Assembly (NCBI GenBank): GCA_958296015.1
Contig: CATQIH010000020.1
Span: 186,001-250,000, forward strand
DNA: 64,000 nucleotides
DNA from: Cyclobacteriaceae bacterium
Lineage (GTDB): Bacteria; Bacteroidota; Bacteroidia; Cytophagales; Cyclobacteriaceae
Direction of reading: 5' to 3'
Position numbers and translations under genes: made by a program. Below are positions 54,578 to 63,138 of the stretch, piece after piece (the first letter of the stretch is position 1; each line of letters begins with the position of its first letter). The notes beneath the pieces are model-generated. The model worked only from the letters and a program-made list of their open reading frames with translations, had not been told where the DNA came from and searched no databases.

Positions 54578-55492
54578 ATGAGCAAAGAAGACAGTATCCT
54601 ATCTCTGGGCGGCACTCCGCAGAAAGATATAGAAAACCGAATCTTTACCATTAGAGGGGTACAGGTAATGCTTGACAGGGATTTGGCTGAAGTTTACCAA
54701 ACGGATACCAGAACCTTAAAGCAGGCTGTAAGAAGAAATTCGGATAGGTTTCCTGATGATTTTATGTTTGAATTGACTGATCAGGACATTGATAGCCTGG
54801 TATCACAATCTGTGATACCATCTAAAAGTTACTTTGGAGGTGCCAAACCTTTTGCCTTTACAGAACAGGGCGTATCTATGCTGGCCTCGGTGATTAGAAC
54901 GCCTGTGGCGGTAGAAACAAGTATCCGAATTATCAGAGCCTTTGTGGAAATGAGCAAGTTGATTGCCAGCAACGCTACCCTCTTTCTGCGACTGGACAAG
55001 CTGGAACTTAAGCAAACAGAGACTAACCAGAAATTTGAGCAGATTTTTAAAGCGTTGGAAAGCAAACAGCTACAACCCGACAAAGGCATCTTTTATGATG
55101 GACAGGTATTTGATGCACACACCTTTATATCCGGCTTGATCCGCAATGCGAAAATATCCATCATACTGATAGACAATTACATTGACGATACCGTATTTAC
55201 GCTCTTTAGTAAGCGAAAAAAAGGTGTGCAGGTGACTTTTTACACCAAAAACATCAGTAAACAACTAAAGCTGGACGCACAGAAATACAATACCCAATAC
55301 ACACCCATTGACATCAAAGAATTGAAAGCCACACACGACCGTTTTCTGATCATTGACGAATCGGAACGCCGACCGACAGAACTCTACCATATTGGTGCCT
55401 CACTCAAAGACCTGGGCAAAAAGTGGTTTGCCTTTTCTAAAATGGATGCAGAAGCCATTACCATGTTGAACCTTTTAAAGAATATAAGCTAA
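54578..55492 (+). CDS. ORF6N DNA-binding domain fused to a phospholipase-D-like domain
   Basis: The 304-residue protein opens with an ORF6N domain (about 10-125: IFTIRGVQVMLDRDLAEVYQ, PDDFMFELTDQD, FTEQGVSMLASVI). A short coil leads to a PLD-like domain (about 160-295) with the single motif HDRFLIID, an HxRx4D variant of HxKx4D, and LYHIGASLKDLGKKWFAFSK. Such genes often sit between hsdM and hsdS in Bacteroidota. Its role is unproven. Start ATG 54578 lies 4 bp after hsdM, and an in-frame ATG at 54560 is possible. Its TAA shares a base with the hsdS ATG. Confidence 0.8.
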   Translation: MSKEDSILSLGGTPQKDIENRIFTIRGVQVMLDRDLAEVYQTDTRTLKQAVRRNSDRFPDDFMFELTDQDIDSLVSQSVIPSKSYFGGAKPFAFTEQGVSMLASVIRTPVAVETSIRIIRAFVEMSKLIASNATLFLRLDKLELKQTETNQKFEQIFKALESKQLQPDKGIFYDGQVFDAHTFISGLIRNAKISIILIDNYIDDTVFTLFSKRKKGVQVTFYTKNISKQLKLDAQKYNTQYTPIDIKELKATHDRFLIIDESERRPTELYHIGASLKDLGKKWFAFSKMDAEAITMLNLLKNIS

Positions 55493-56571
55493 TGGGTGAG
55501 TGGAAGGAGTGTAAGTTGGGCGATGTTTTGAATTTTAAAAGAGGCTATGACTTGCCTAAATCTGAGAGAAAAGAGGGTTTGATTCCAATAGTTTCTTCAT
55601 CTGGAATAAGTGGTTATCATGATGAGTATAAAGTTTCGGCACCAGGCGTTGTAACTGGACGATATGGTACAATTGGAAGCGTATACTATGTAGATAAGCC
55701 CTTTTGGCCATTGAATACAACACTTTATATCACCGATTTTAAGGGGAATGATCCAAAGTTTATTTTCTATTTTTTACATTCATTTGACTTTGAAAAGTAT
55801 AGCGACAAGAGCACAGTCCCTGGTGTAAATCGCAATCATTTGCATTTGGAAGATATTATAATTCCTCCTCTCTCCGGACAACGTGACATTGCCTCCGTTC
55901 TTAGCAGTTTAGATGATAAAATAGACCTGTTGCACCGCCAAAACGCCACTTTGGAATCTATGGCGGAAGCGCTGTTCAGACAGTGGTTTGTGGTGGAGGC
56001 AAAGGAGGAGTGGGAGGAGGGAGTTTTGGGTGATATAGTTAATTTTAATTATGGAAAAGGATTAAAAGATAGTGATAGAAGTGGAAATGGATTTCCAGTT
56101 TATGGATCAAATGGAATTGTTGGGCATCATTCTGAATATTTGGTTGAAGGTCCAGGTATAGTTACAGGTAGAAAAGGAACACTTGGAGTAATTAACTATT
56201 CATTTGAAAATTTCTATCCTATTGATACAACATTCTATATTACGAGCAGACGAGGTTCAAAAGGCTTGTATTATGAGTATCTACTTCTCAAAGTTTTAAA
56301 ATTAGATGAAATGAACACTGATTCAGCAGTACCTGGTCTGAACAGAAACCTTGCACATAGCATCCAGGTGAACATTCCAACCACGTATCTGGTACAAGAA
56401 TTTAATCTGATAACAGAACCAATATTTTTAAAAATAAAAACAAACAAAAACCAAATCCGCACCCTTACTGCTCTTCGGGATACTTTATTGCCAAAATTAA
56501 TGAGCGGCGAGGTAAGGGTGGAGGATACAGAGCATGTAAAGCATCCACAACTTTCGCTTTTTCTAAAATAA
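55492..56571 (+). CDS. hsdS: Type I restriction-modification specificity subunit HsdS
   Basis: The 359-residue protein has two target-recognition domains separated by the helical spacer RQNATLESMAEALFRQWFVV. The first contains SGISGYHDEY, GVVTGRYGTIG and VPGVNRNHL. The second contains NGIVGHHSEY, GIVTGRKGTLG and VPGLNRNLA. The two halves are clearly paralogous, so the half-sites may be related. The C-terminal helix (TLRDTLLPKLMSGEVRVED) matches the family. The start overlaps the upstream stop as TAATG. Confidence 0.93.
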   Translation: MGEWKECKLGDVLNFKRGYDLPKSERKEGLIPIVSSSGISGYHDEYKVSAPGVVTGRYGTIGSVYYVDKPFWPLNTTLYITDFKGNDPKFIFYFLHSFDFEKYSDKSTVPGVNRNHLHLEDIIIPPLSGQRDIASVLSSLDDKIDLLHRQNATLESMAEALFRQWFVVEAKEEWEEGVLGDIVNFNYGKGLKDSDRSGNGFPVYGSNGIVGHHSEYLVEGPGIVTGRKGTLGVINYSFENFYPIDTTFYITSRRGSKGLYYEYLLLKVLKLDEMNTDSAVPGLNRNLAHSIQVNIPTTYLVQEFNLITEPIFLKIKTNKNQIRTLTALRDTLLPKLMSGEVRVEDTEHVKHPQLSLFLK

Positions 56572-56572
56572 G

Positions 56573-57166
56573 ATGGATAACCTGTTCCGCAACAAATACC
56601 GCATCCCCTCTGCCCGTGCCTCCTGGTGGGATTATGGGTGGGCTGCTGCGTATTTTGTGACGATCTGCACCCAAAACCGGCAATGTTTTTTTGGTGATGT
56701 GGTTGATGGGAAAATGTGTTTGTTGGAAATTGGGATAATCGCAGAAAATGAATGGATAAAAACACCGCAAATACGGCCAGACATGCATTTAGAATTGGGG
56801 GCATTTGTGGTGATGCCCAACCATTTTCATGGTATCATTGTCATTGGGGAAAATGAATTTAATTTGGAACATCGTAGAGACGCGATGCATCGCGTCTCTA
56901 CCACCGCCACGCATCGCGTCTCTACCACCGCCACGCAAACCGAAAACAAAAATTCATTTGCCCCCCAATCCAAAAACCTGGCATCTATTGTTCGGGGTTT
57001 TAAATCATCTATAACCAAACATGCCCGTCAAATCCATGCTGATTTTGCTTGGCAATCCCGCTATCACGATCATATCATCCGTAATGATCAATCCTACACA
57101 ACCATTTCAAATTATATCATCAACAACCCCTCGAGATGGAATGAGGATAAATTTTATGCATTATGA
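56573..57166 (+). CDS. REP-associated tyrosine transposase (RAYT, Y1/IS200-like)
   Basis: The 197-residue protein has the RAYT features VTICTQNRQCFFG, the HUH motif in MPNHFHGIIV (about 83-86) and the catalytic Tyr region DHIIRNDQSYTTISNYIINN with the closing NPxxW. A segment of about 20 residues (103-122, DAMHRVSTTATHRVSTTATQ) is encoded by a REP palindrome plus a 24-bp tandem duplication. It starts one base after hsdS, and its stop TGA overlaps the hsdR ATG. A RAYT coupled on both sides inside an hsd operon is unusual. Confidence 0.88.
   Translation: MDNLFRNKYRIPSARASWWDYGWAAAYFVTICTQNRQCFFGDVVDGKMCLLEIGIIAENEWIKTPQIRPDMHLELGAFVVMPNHFHGIIVIGENEFNLEHRRDAMHRVSTTATHRVSTTATQTENKNSFAPQSKNLASIVRGFKSSITKHARQIHADFAWQSRYHDHIIRNDQSYTTISNYIINNPSRWNEDKFYAL
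56874..56934. repeat. REP palindrome and 24-bp tandem duplication inside the RAYT gene
   Basis: A 28-bp palindrome with arms GTAGAGACGCGATG lies at 56874-56901. Its right arm plus ACCACCGCCAC is duplicated exactly (56887-56910 and 56911-56934). The in-frame reading DAMHRVS matches the hsdM copies. Confidence 0.85.
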
Positions 57167-60100
57167 CACGCATCACAGAAAACAGCATAGAAGCATTCGC
57201 CATTGAGTTATTAGACAAGCTCGGTTATGAGTATATCTATGCGCCAGAGATAGTGCCTGATAGCGAAACGCCCGAGCGTGATAGTTTGGAGCAAGTGCTA
57301 TTACTAAACCGGCTTCAACAGGCAGTCCGAAACATAAACCCAACCATTCCTCTTGATGCACAAAATGAAGCCATTAAAGAAATACAACGCATTGCGTCAC
57401 CGGAACTATTAGCCAATAACGAAACCTTTCACAGGCTGCTTACGGAAGGTGTTCCTGTTTCCAAACGGGTAGACGGAGATGACCGGGGCGACCGGGTCTG
57501 GCTCATAGATTTCAAACATCCACATAACAATGATTTTGTAGTTGCTAATCAGTTCACCGTTGTTGAAAATGGAAATAATAAACGCCCTGATGTCATTCTT
57601 TTTATCAATGGCATTCCGCTGGTGGTAATGGAGTTAAAAAATGCAGCCGATGAAAACGCTACTATTCAGTCAGCCTTCAAGCAAATAGAAACCTACAAAG
57701 CCATCATTCCAAGCCTGTTTACCTACAATGGCTTCAATATCATTTCCGATGGACTGGAAGCCAAAGCCGGTTCTTTGTCAGCAGGTTTCAGCCGCTACAT
57801 GGCCTGGAAATCAGCCGATGGCAAAGCAGAAGCCTCCCATCTGGTCAGTCAGCTGGAAACCTTGATTCAAGGCATGTTGAACAAGGAAACGCTGATTGAC
57901 CTCATCCGGCATTTTATTGTCTTTGAAAAATCAAGCAAGGAGGATACAGTAACAGGCATTACCACTATTTCTACGGTCAAGAAATTGGCAGCCTACCACC
58001 AGTACTATGCCGTAAACAGAGCCGTAGAATCTACTTTGAGAGCATCGGGTTATGTGCCGGAAAAAGAAACCCCACCAAGCAAAGTGATGGCCGCAGTGGT
58101 AGCTGAGTCGCCTGAAAGCTATGGCGTGGTTGGCGTAAAAAGCCAATCAGTTGGTGACAGAAAAGGTGGCGTAGTATGGCATACGCAGGGAAGCGGAAAA
58201 TCTTTGTCAATGGTCTTCTACACAGGCAAAATTGTGTTGGCGTTGGATAACCCTACCATATTGGTCATTACCGACCGAAACGACCTGGACGATCAGCTAT
58301 TTGATACTTTTGCTGCCTCCAAGCAATTGCTAAGACAAGACCCCGTTCAGGCAGAAGATCGAGTTCAATTAAAAGATTTGCTCAAAGTGGCTTCGGGTGG
58401 AGTGGTGTTTACCACCATCCAAAAATTTCAGCCCGAAGAAGGCAATGTATATGAGACGCTTTCAGAAAGAAAAAACATTGTTGTCATTGCGGATGAAGCC
58501 CACCGGACACAGTATGGTTTCAAAGCAAAGACCATTGATGCCAAAGACGAACAGGGCAATGTCATTGGCAAGAAAATCGTGTATGGCTTTGCCAAGTATA
58601 TGCGTGATGCCTTGCCTAATGCCACCTATTTAGGGTTCACCGGAACCCCTATCGAAAATAGCGATGTGAGCACACCGGCTGTATTCGGCAATTATGTAGA
58701 CATCTACGACATAGCCCAAGCTGTGGAAGATGGTGCTACTGTTCGCATTTTCTATGAAAGCCGTTTGGCCAAAGTGAACCTGAGTGAAGAAGGGAAGCAA
58801 TTGGTTCATGATTTAGAAGAAGAACTCAAGGAGGAAGAGCTAACCGATACCCAAAAGGCAAAGGCCAAATGGACGCAGTTGGAAGCCTTGATAGGAAGCG
58901 AGAACCGGATCAAGAATATTGCGCGAGACATTGTTGCCCATTTTGAGCAGCGGCAGGAAGTGTTCAAAGGCAAAGGAATGATTGTTAGTATGAGCCGCCG
59001 AATCGCAGCCGAACTCTACGAAGAGATCATTGCCCTGAAACCTGAATGGCACTCCGATGATCTAAATAAAGGCATCATTAAAGTAGTAATGACCTCGGCA
59101 TCTTCTGATGGTCCCAAAATAGCCAAACATCATACCACCAAAGAACAGCGGAGAACGCTTGCCGAAAGAATGAAAGCACCGGAGGATGCGTTAAAATTGG
59201 TGATCGTTCGGGATATGTGGCTTACCGGTTTTGATGCGCCAAGTATGCACACTTTGTACATTGACAAACCCATGAAAGGCCATAACCTGATGCAAGCCAT
59301 TGCCAGGGTCAACCGGGTGTACAAAGACAAACCCGGAGGCTTGATCGTTGATTACCTGGGCATTGCCTCAGACCTGAAAAAAGCATTGTCTTTTTATTCC
59401 GATGCAGGTGGAAAAGGTGATCCCACCATTTTGCAGGAGCAAGCCGTAGCACATATGCTGGAGAAGCTGGAAGTAGTTTCTCAAATGTTTCATGGCTTTG
59501 CCTACGAAAACTATTTTGAAGCCGAAACATCCCAAAAGCTTTCCCTGATACTGGCCGCTGAAGAACACATCCTGGGGCTTGATAGTGGCAAGAAAAGATA
59601 CATTGACGAAGTGACAGCCCTTTCTAAGTCCTTCGCTATTGCCATTCCACATGATCAGGCAATGGATGCCAAAAATGAAATCTCATTTTTTCAGGCCGTA
59701 AAAGCCAGATTAGCCAAGTTTGACAGCACAAGTTCCGGCAGAACCGATGAAGAAATTGAAACAACCATCAGGCAAGTCATTGACAAAGCCTTGGTTTCTG
59801 AACAAGTGATTGATATTTTTGATGCAGCAGGTATTAAAAAGCCTGATATTTCTATTCTGTCAGAAGACTTTTTGATGGAATTGAAAGGGATGGAGCATAA
59901 AAATGTAGCGTTGGAAGTGCTAAAAAAGCTTTTGAATGATGAGATCAAGTCAAGAGCACAGAAGAACTTGGTAAAAAGCAAAACCTTGATGGAAATGCTG
60001 GAGAATTCCATTAAGAAATACCACAACAAGATATTGACGGCAGCAGAGGTTATTGAGGAACTGATCAAACTCAGTAAGGACATTGTAAAAATGGACAATG

Positions 60101-60417
60101 AAGCCAAAGCAATGGGCTTGACAGATTTCGAGTATGCTTTTTATACAGCCGTTGCCAGTAACGACAGTGCCAAAGAGCTGATGCAGCAGGACAAGTTGAG
60201 AGAACTAGCTGTAGTGCTGGCCGAAACCATCAAACAAAATGCCTCCATAGACTGGACACTCAAAGAAAGCGTCAAAGCCAAACTGAAAGTAGCCGTAAAA
60301 CGCCTATTAAGAAAATATGGCTATCCGCCCGATATGCAAATGATCGCAACGGAAACCGTACTGAAGCAGGCTGAGATGATTGCAGACCAATTAACGAAAG
60401 AAAGGAGACAATCTTAG
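57163..60417 (+). CDS. hsdR: Type I restriction endonuclease subunit HsdR
   Basis: The 1084-residue protein has an N-terminal PD-(D/E)xK nuclease (RPDVILFINGIPLVVMELKN, Asp and ExK). A superfamily 2 translocase follows with Walker A VVWHTQGSGKSLSM (about 340), DEAH in VIADEAHRTQYG (about 444), TGTP in YLGFTGTPIENSD, and motif VI near QAIARVNRVYKDKPGG. The C-terminal helical region (about 780-1084) binds HsdM. All key residues are present, so cleavage should be active. The start overlaps the RAYT stop (ATGA). Confidence 0.94.
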   Translation: MTRITENSIEAFAIELLDKLGYEYIYAPEIVPDSETPERDSLEQVLLLNRLQQAVRNINPTIPLDAQNEAIKEIQRIASPELLANNETFHRLLTEGVPVSKRVDGDDRGDRVWLIDFKHPHNNDFVVANQFTVVENGNNKRPDVILFINGIPLVVMELKNAADENATIQSAFKQIETYKAIIPSLFTYNGFNIISDGLEAKAGSLSAGFSRYMAWKSADGKAEASHLVSQLETLIQGMLNKETLIDLIRHFIVFEKSSKEDTVTGITTISTVKKLAAYHQYYAVNRAVESTLRASGYVPEKETPPSKVMAAVVAESPESYGVVGVKSQSVGDRKGGVVWHTQGSGKSLSMVFYTGKIVLALDNPTILVITDRNDLDDQLFDTFAASKQLLRQDPVQAEDRVQLKDLLKVASGGVVFTTIQKFQPEEGNVYETLSERKNIVVIADEAHRTQYGFKAKTIDAKDEQGNVIGKKIVYGFAKYMRDALPNATYLGFTGTPIENSDVSTPAVFGNYVDIYDIAQAVEDGATVRIFYESRLAKVNLSEEGKQLVHDLEEELKEEELTDTQKAKAKWTQLEALIGSENRIKNIARDIVAHFEQRQEVFKGKGMIVSMSRRIAAELYEEIIALKPEWHSDDLNKGIIKVVMTSASSDGPKIAKHHTTKEQRRTLAERMKAPEDALKLVIVRDMWLTGFDAPSMHTLYIDKPMKGHNLMQAIARVNRVYKDKPGGLIVDYLGIASDLKKALSFYSDAGGKGDPTILQEQAVAHMLEKLEVVSQMFHGFAYENYFEAETSQKLSLILAAEEHILGLDSGKKRYIDEVTALSKSFAIAIPHDQAMDAKNEISFFQAVKARLAKFDSTSSGRTDEEIETTIRQVIDKALVSEQVIDIFDAAGIKKPDISILSEDFLMELKGMEHKNVALEVLKKLLNDEIKSRAQKNLVKSKTLMEMLENSIKKYHNKILTAAEVIEELIKLSKDIVKMDNEAKAMGLTDFEYAFYTAVASNDSAKELMQQDKLRELAVVLAETIKQNASIDWTLKESVKAKLKVAVKRLLRKYGYPPDMQMIATETVLKQAEMIADQLTKERRQS

Positions 60418-60609
60418 CAAGCCTATGATAGTATGGGGAAAACATGTCTTAAAACTAAGTGCTATTTTGGGGAAGAAATCTAATTATTACATTCCTTAGC
60501 TCCGGATTTAGGTGCCAAAAATAAGAAGATCATTAAGAATTCAAAAAGCTGTGAGGTAAGTATACATATCAAAAAAGTTATACTAAGGTACACTTCCGAT
60601 TTGTGGGAC

Positions 60610-60622
60610 CGGGCCACGGCGG
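60610..60622 (+). repeat. GC-rich micro-palindrome, type B
   Basis: CGGGCCACGGCGG, flanked by C on both sides, is identical to the inverted copy at 8217-8229, 52 kb away. It shows that the family is not confined to the IS110 relics. Confidence 0.75.
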
Positions 60623-60686
60623 CACGGGGTGCCCCGCACAGCCCACTTTCGGGCAAATGTACCGTAGTATACAAAAAAGTTTATTT

Positions 60687-60863
60687 CTAGTGCTTGTAAA
60701 TTTTAAAAACTTGATAATGATTTTCTTTTGAAAGAGTAATGACATAAAGACCACTTTCCAGTTTCTCAAGGTTAAGTTGCACAACATGAGAAGTAATCTT
60801 TTATGTCTTTGTTTGCTTACCCTCGATGTTACTAATCTTAATATATAATTTATTCTGAGCCAG
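60687..60863 (-). pseudogene. Remnant of a T9SS type A sorting domain
   Basis: On the minus strand the sequence reads LAQNKLYIKISNIEGKQTKT, an in-frame stop, then VQLNLEKLESGLYVITLSKE and QVFKIYKH before a stop at 60687. LxSGLYVITL..E....FKI is the typical end of type IX secretion cargo. The rest of the gene is lost. Confidence 0.7.
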
Positions 60864-61046
60864 TACTTAAATGGCTGAAACAAGAGAAATAGCTATGGAA
60901 GTTATTCTGTTTGAGTTTGAAAGTTTTTTTGTTCATAATTGCTAACAGGTTCTGCCAAACAATACATAGGAGTTTTGAGTAATAATAAGAGGATACTTTA
61001 GAGTCCTAACATTTCATATTATTAGACACTACAAAACGATTATACC

Positions 61047-61508
61047 ATGATTGACCAGATTTTATCCAGCCTGAAAGGCGAAATGATGCAGAAATTCACA
61101 GGTAGCGGTGAGCAGGGCATACCCGAAGACAAAGTTAACGATGCTGCCGTATTGGCCAAAGATAATATGGTAGGCACTGTGCAGGACGAGGTGAAACAAG
61201 GCAACCTGAGCGGCCTGATGGGGCTTTTTGATAAGAATACAGACGTAGCCAACAACCCTATTACATCCAACATGATTATGAAATACGCGGGTGATCTGGG
61301 TTCCAAACTGGGCCTAAGTCCTGATATGTCTCAGAAGGTGGCTGGATTTGCCATTCCTTTTATTCTGAAGAACATCCTTGGCAAAGCCAGTGAGCAAGGC
61401 ATGAACCAGTCTTCTATTATGAGTATGCTAGGTGGTGCTGGTAGCGGAGATCTGGGTGATATGCTCAAAGGCGACATTGGGAAGACACTCGGTGGACTTT
61501 TTAAATAA
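61047..61508 (+). CDS. DUF937-type small protein
   Basis: The 153-residue protein has no signal peptide. Its helices (MIDQILSSLKGEMMQKF, LSGLMGLFDKNTDVANNPIT, VAGFAIPFILKNILGKASEQ) and Gly-rich end (MLGGAGSGDLGDMLKGDIGK) resemble the DUF937/YidB-like group. The function of the family is unknown. It is a single gene facing the arylesterase gene. Confidence 0.65.
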   Translation: MIDQILSSLKGEMMQKFTGSGEQGIPEDKVNDAAVLAKDNMVGTVQDEVKQGNLSGLMGLFDKNTDVANNPITSNMIMKYAGDLGSKLGLSPDMSQKVAGFAIPFILKNILGKASEQGMNQSSIMSMLGGAGSGDLGDMLKGDIGKTLGGLFK

Positions 61509-61548
61509 ACACTTCGTGTCTTTCTTCAACATTTGATTATCAATTATA

Positions 61549-62259
61549 CTAAACAGCAGGCAACATATTCTTCAATACTTTCCATACATTTTTGGCAACA
61601 ATCTGGTTGCCTTCGGCAGTAGGGTGAATACCGTCGCTTTGGTTAAGCGACGGTTCGCCTGCTACATCCTGTAATAAGAAGGGTAGCAATGCTACGTTTT
61701 CTTTTTGTGCAATCTCTGGGAATACTTTTCGGAATTGATCACTGTAGGCTTTACCCATATTGGGCGGCACCATCATGCCTGTCAGTAATATTTTTGCTTC
61801 CGGGTAAGTAGATTTTACCTGACGGATGATCGCTTCCAGGTTTTTGCGGGTTTCTTCCGGACTGATGCCCCGCAAGCCATCGTTGGCCCCGAGTTCCAGC
61901 ACAAAAATAGCTACCGGTTGCCTGTCCAACACCCACGTCAGGCGATTTTTGCCACTGGCCGTAGTCTCGCCGCTTAGTCCGGCATTGATCACCTGAAAAT
62001 CATAACCCAGCGAATCCAGCTTTTTATCGATAAGTCCGGGAAAGGCATTTGCTGGGTCATCCAGTCCGTAGCCAGCGGTGAGGCTGTTGCCAAAGAACAA
62101 GATGGTCTTTTTTACTGCTCTTCCTTGTTGGCGGGTGGTTGTCTGTGCCCTATCACTTGGTACCGAAGCATCTGAGGATGTTTGCTGTGTATCGGCATGG
62201 CAGGCCAGCAATAAGGAAGAAAAACAGGCTAGACATATAAGGTTCAGTGCGTATTTCAT
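61549..62259 (-). CDS. SGNH-hydrolase arylesterase/lysophospholipase (TesA-like), lipoprotein
   Basis: The 236-residue protein has a lipoprotein signal (SSLLLAC, Cys20). The SGNH fold has block I FFGNSLTAGYGLDD with nucleophile Ser59, the block II Gly in INAGLSGETT, block III LGANDGLRG and block V DGIHPTAEG with Asp and His. The family hydrolyses aryl esters, thioesters and lysophospholipids. It is divergent from an ABC ATPase gene, the conserved tesA/ybbA arrangement. Confidence 0.9.
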   Translation of the reverse strand: MKYALNLICLACFSSLLLACHADTQQTSSDASVPSDRAQTTTRQQGRAVKKTILFFGNSLTAGYGLDDPANAFPGLIDKKLDSLGYDFQVINAGLSGETTASGKNRLTWVLDRQPVAIFVLELGANDGLRGISPEETRKNLEAIIRQVKSTYPEAKILLTGMMVPPNMGKAYSDQFRKVFPEIAQKENVALLPFLLQDVAGEPSLNQSDGIHPTAEGNQIVAKNVWKVLKNMLPAV

Positions 62260-62370
62260 ACAATAAAAAGCAAGTGAGTGCGACTTTTACTCAAATATCG
62301 CGTTACAAGACAAGAGTAGTTACGTATATAAAAAAAATCGGTTCGCTTCCATTAAACAGATGTAGAGGAT

Positions 62371-63093
62371 ATGAAAGATGATGCTGTGGCAGGGCCAATT
62401 CTGGCAGTAAAAGACCTGACAAAGACTTACCGTAGTGGAGATAAACCATTGCATGTACTGGACTGTGTGAACTTTGCCCTGCAAAAGGGCGACAGCTGCG
62501 CCATTGTAGGTCCTTCGGGAAGTGGTAAGACAACCCTGCTAGGACTTTGCGCAGGACTTGACCGGGCCACAACCGGCTCTGTCATATTGCATGGACATCC
62601 GCTGGATCATCTGACAGAAGACCAGCGGGCAGCCGTGCGTAGCCAGTATGTAGGGTTTGTCTTCCAGAATTTTAACCTGATGCCTGCGCTCACTGCTTTG
62701 GAGAACGTGATGATTCCGCTGGAACTGCGGGGAGAGAAACATGTAGGAGCCAGAGCACTTGATCTGCTGGACAAGGTAGGACTGGCAGACCGCAGGCACC
62801 ATTATCCTACGCAGCTTTCCGGAGGAGAACAGCAGCGCGTATCCATTGCTCGTGCTTTTTCCAACCGGCCAGCCATTCTCTTTGCCGATGAGCCTACCGG
62901 CAACCTGGATGAAGAAACCGGTACCTACGTAGAAAAACTCATCTTTGACCTGAACCGAGAAGCAGGCACCACCATGATACTGGTGACCCACGATATGGAA
63001 CTGGCACAAAAGACCCAGCGCATCATTCAGATCAAAGGTGGCCGGATTGCCTACGACAGCCTGATCCAGGAATCGGTAGATGTGAAGGAGTAG
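62371..63093 (+). CDS. ABC transporter ATPase, LolD/YbbA-like
   Basis: The 240-residue ATPase has Walker [16 protein letters not shown]-loop [17 protein letters not shown], signature [16 protein letters not shown], Walker [13 protein letters not shown] and the switch His in LVTHDMEL. These are the marks of the MacB/LolD group, which powers lipoprotein or envelope-stress export. In other bacteria its permease (ybbP) follows directly. Here an unrelated AAA ATPase follows 46 bp later. Confidence 0.9.
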   Translation: MKDDAVAGPILAVKDLTKTYRSGDKPLHVLDCVNFALQKGDSCAIVGPSGSGKTTLLGLCAGLDRATTGSVILHGHPLDHLTEDQRAAVRSQYVGFVFQNFNLMPALTALENVMIPLELRGEKHVGARALDLLDKVGLADRRHHYPTQLSGGEQQRVSIARAFSNRPAILFADEPTGNLDEETGTYVEKLIFDLNREAGTTMILVTHDMELAQKTQRIIQIKGGRIAYDSLIQESVDVKE

Positions 63094-63138
63094 GAAGGAA
63101 CAACTATTTTTTTATATTCGTATGAAAACTGTAAATGT

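Larger units (their letters stand above)
60418..61046. other. Non-coding region behind hsdR with a T9SS-tail remnant
   Basis: No intact gene lies in these 629 bp. A GC-rich structured patch at 60603-60649 (GTGGG/CCCAC and CGGGG/CCCCG stems) contains the type B micro-palindrome. A decayed T9SS tail follows on the minus strand. The rest is AT-rich with nothing recognised. Confidence 0.6.

Noticed and set aside
60618-60645. Possible attachment-site copy of the tRNA-Pro 3' end downstream of hsdR
   Set aside because: Only TGCCCCG (7 nt) matches the tRNA-Pro acceptor. That is too short to claim an integration duplication.
63094-63138. A LolC/YbbP-type permease expected after the LolD/YbbA-like ATPase
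   Set aside because: The next gene is clearly an AAA ATPase with an SMC-like Walker A and no membrane segments, so no permease is present in the window.
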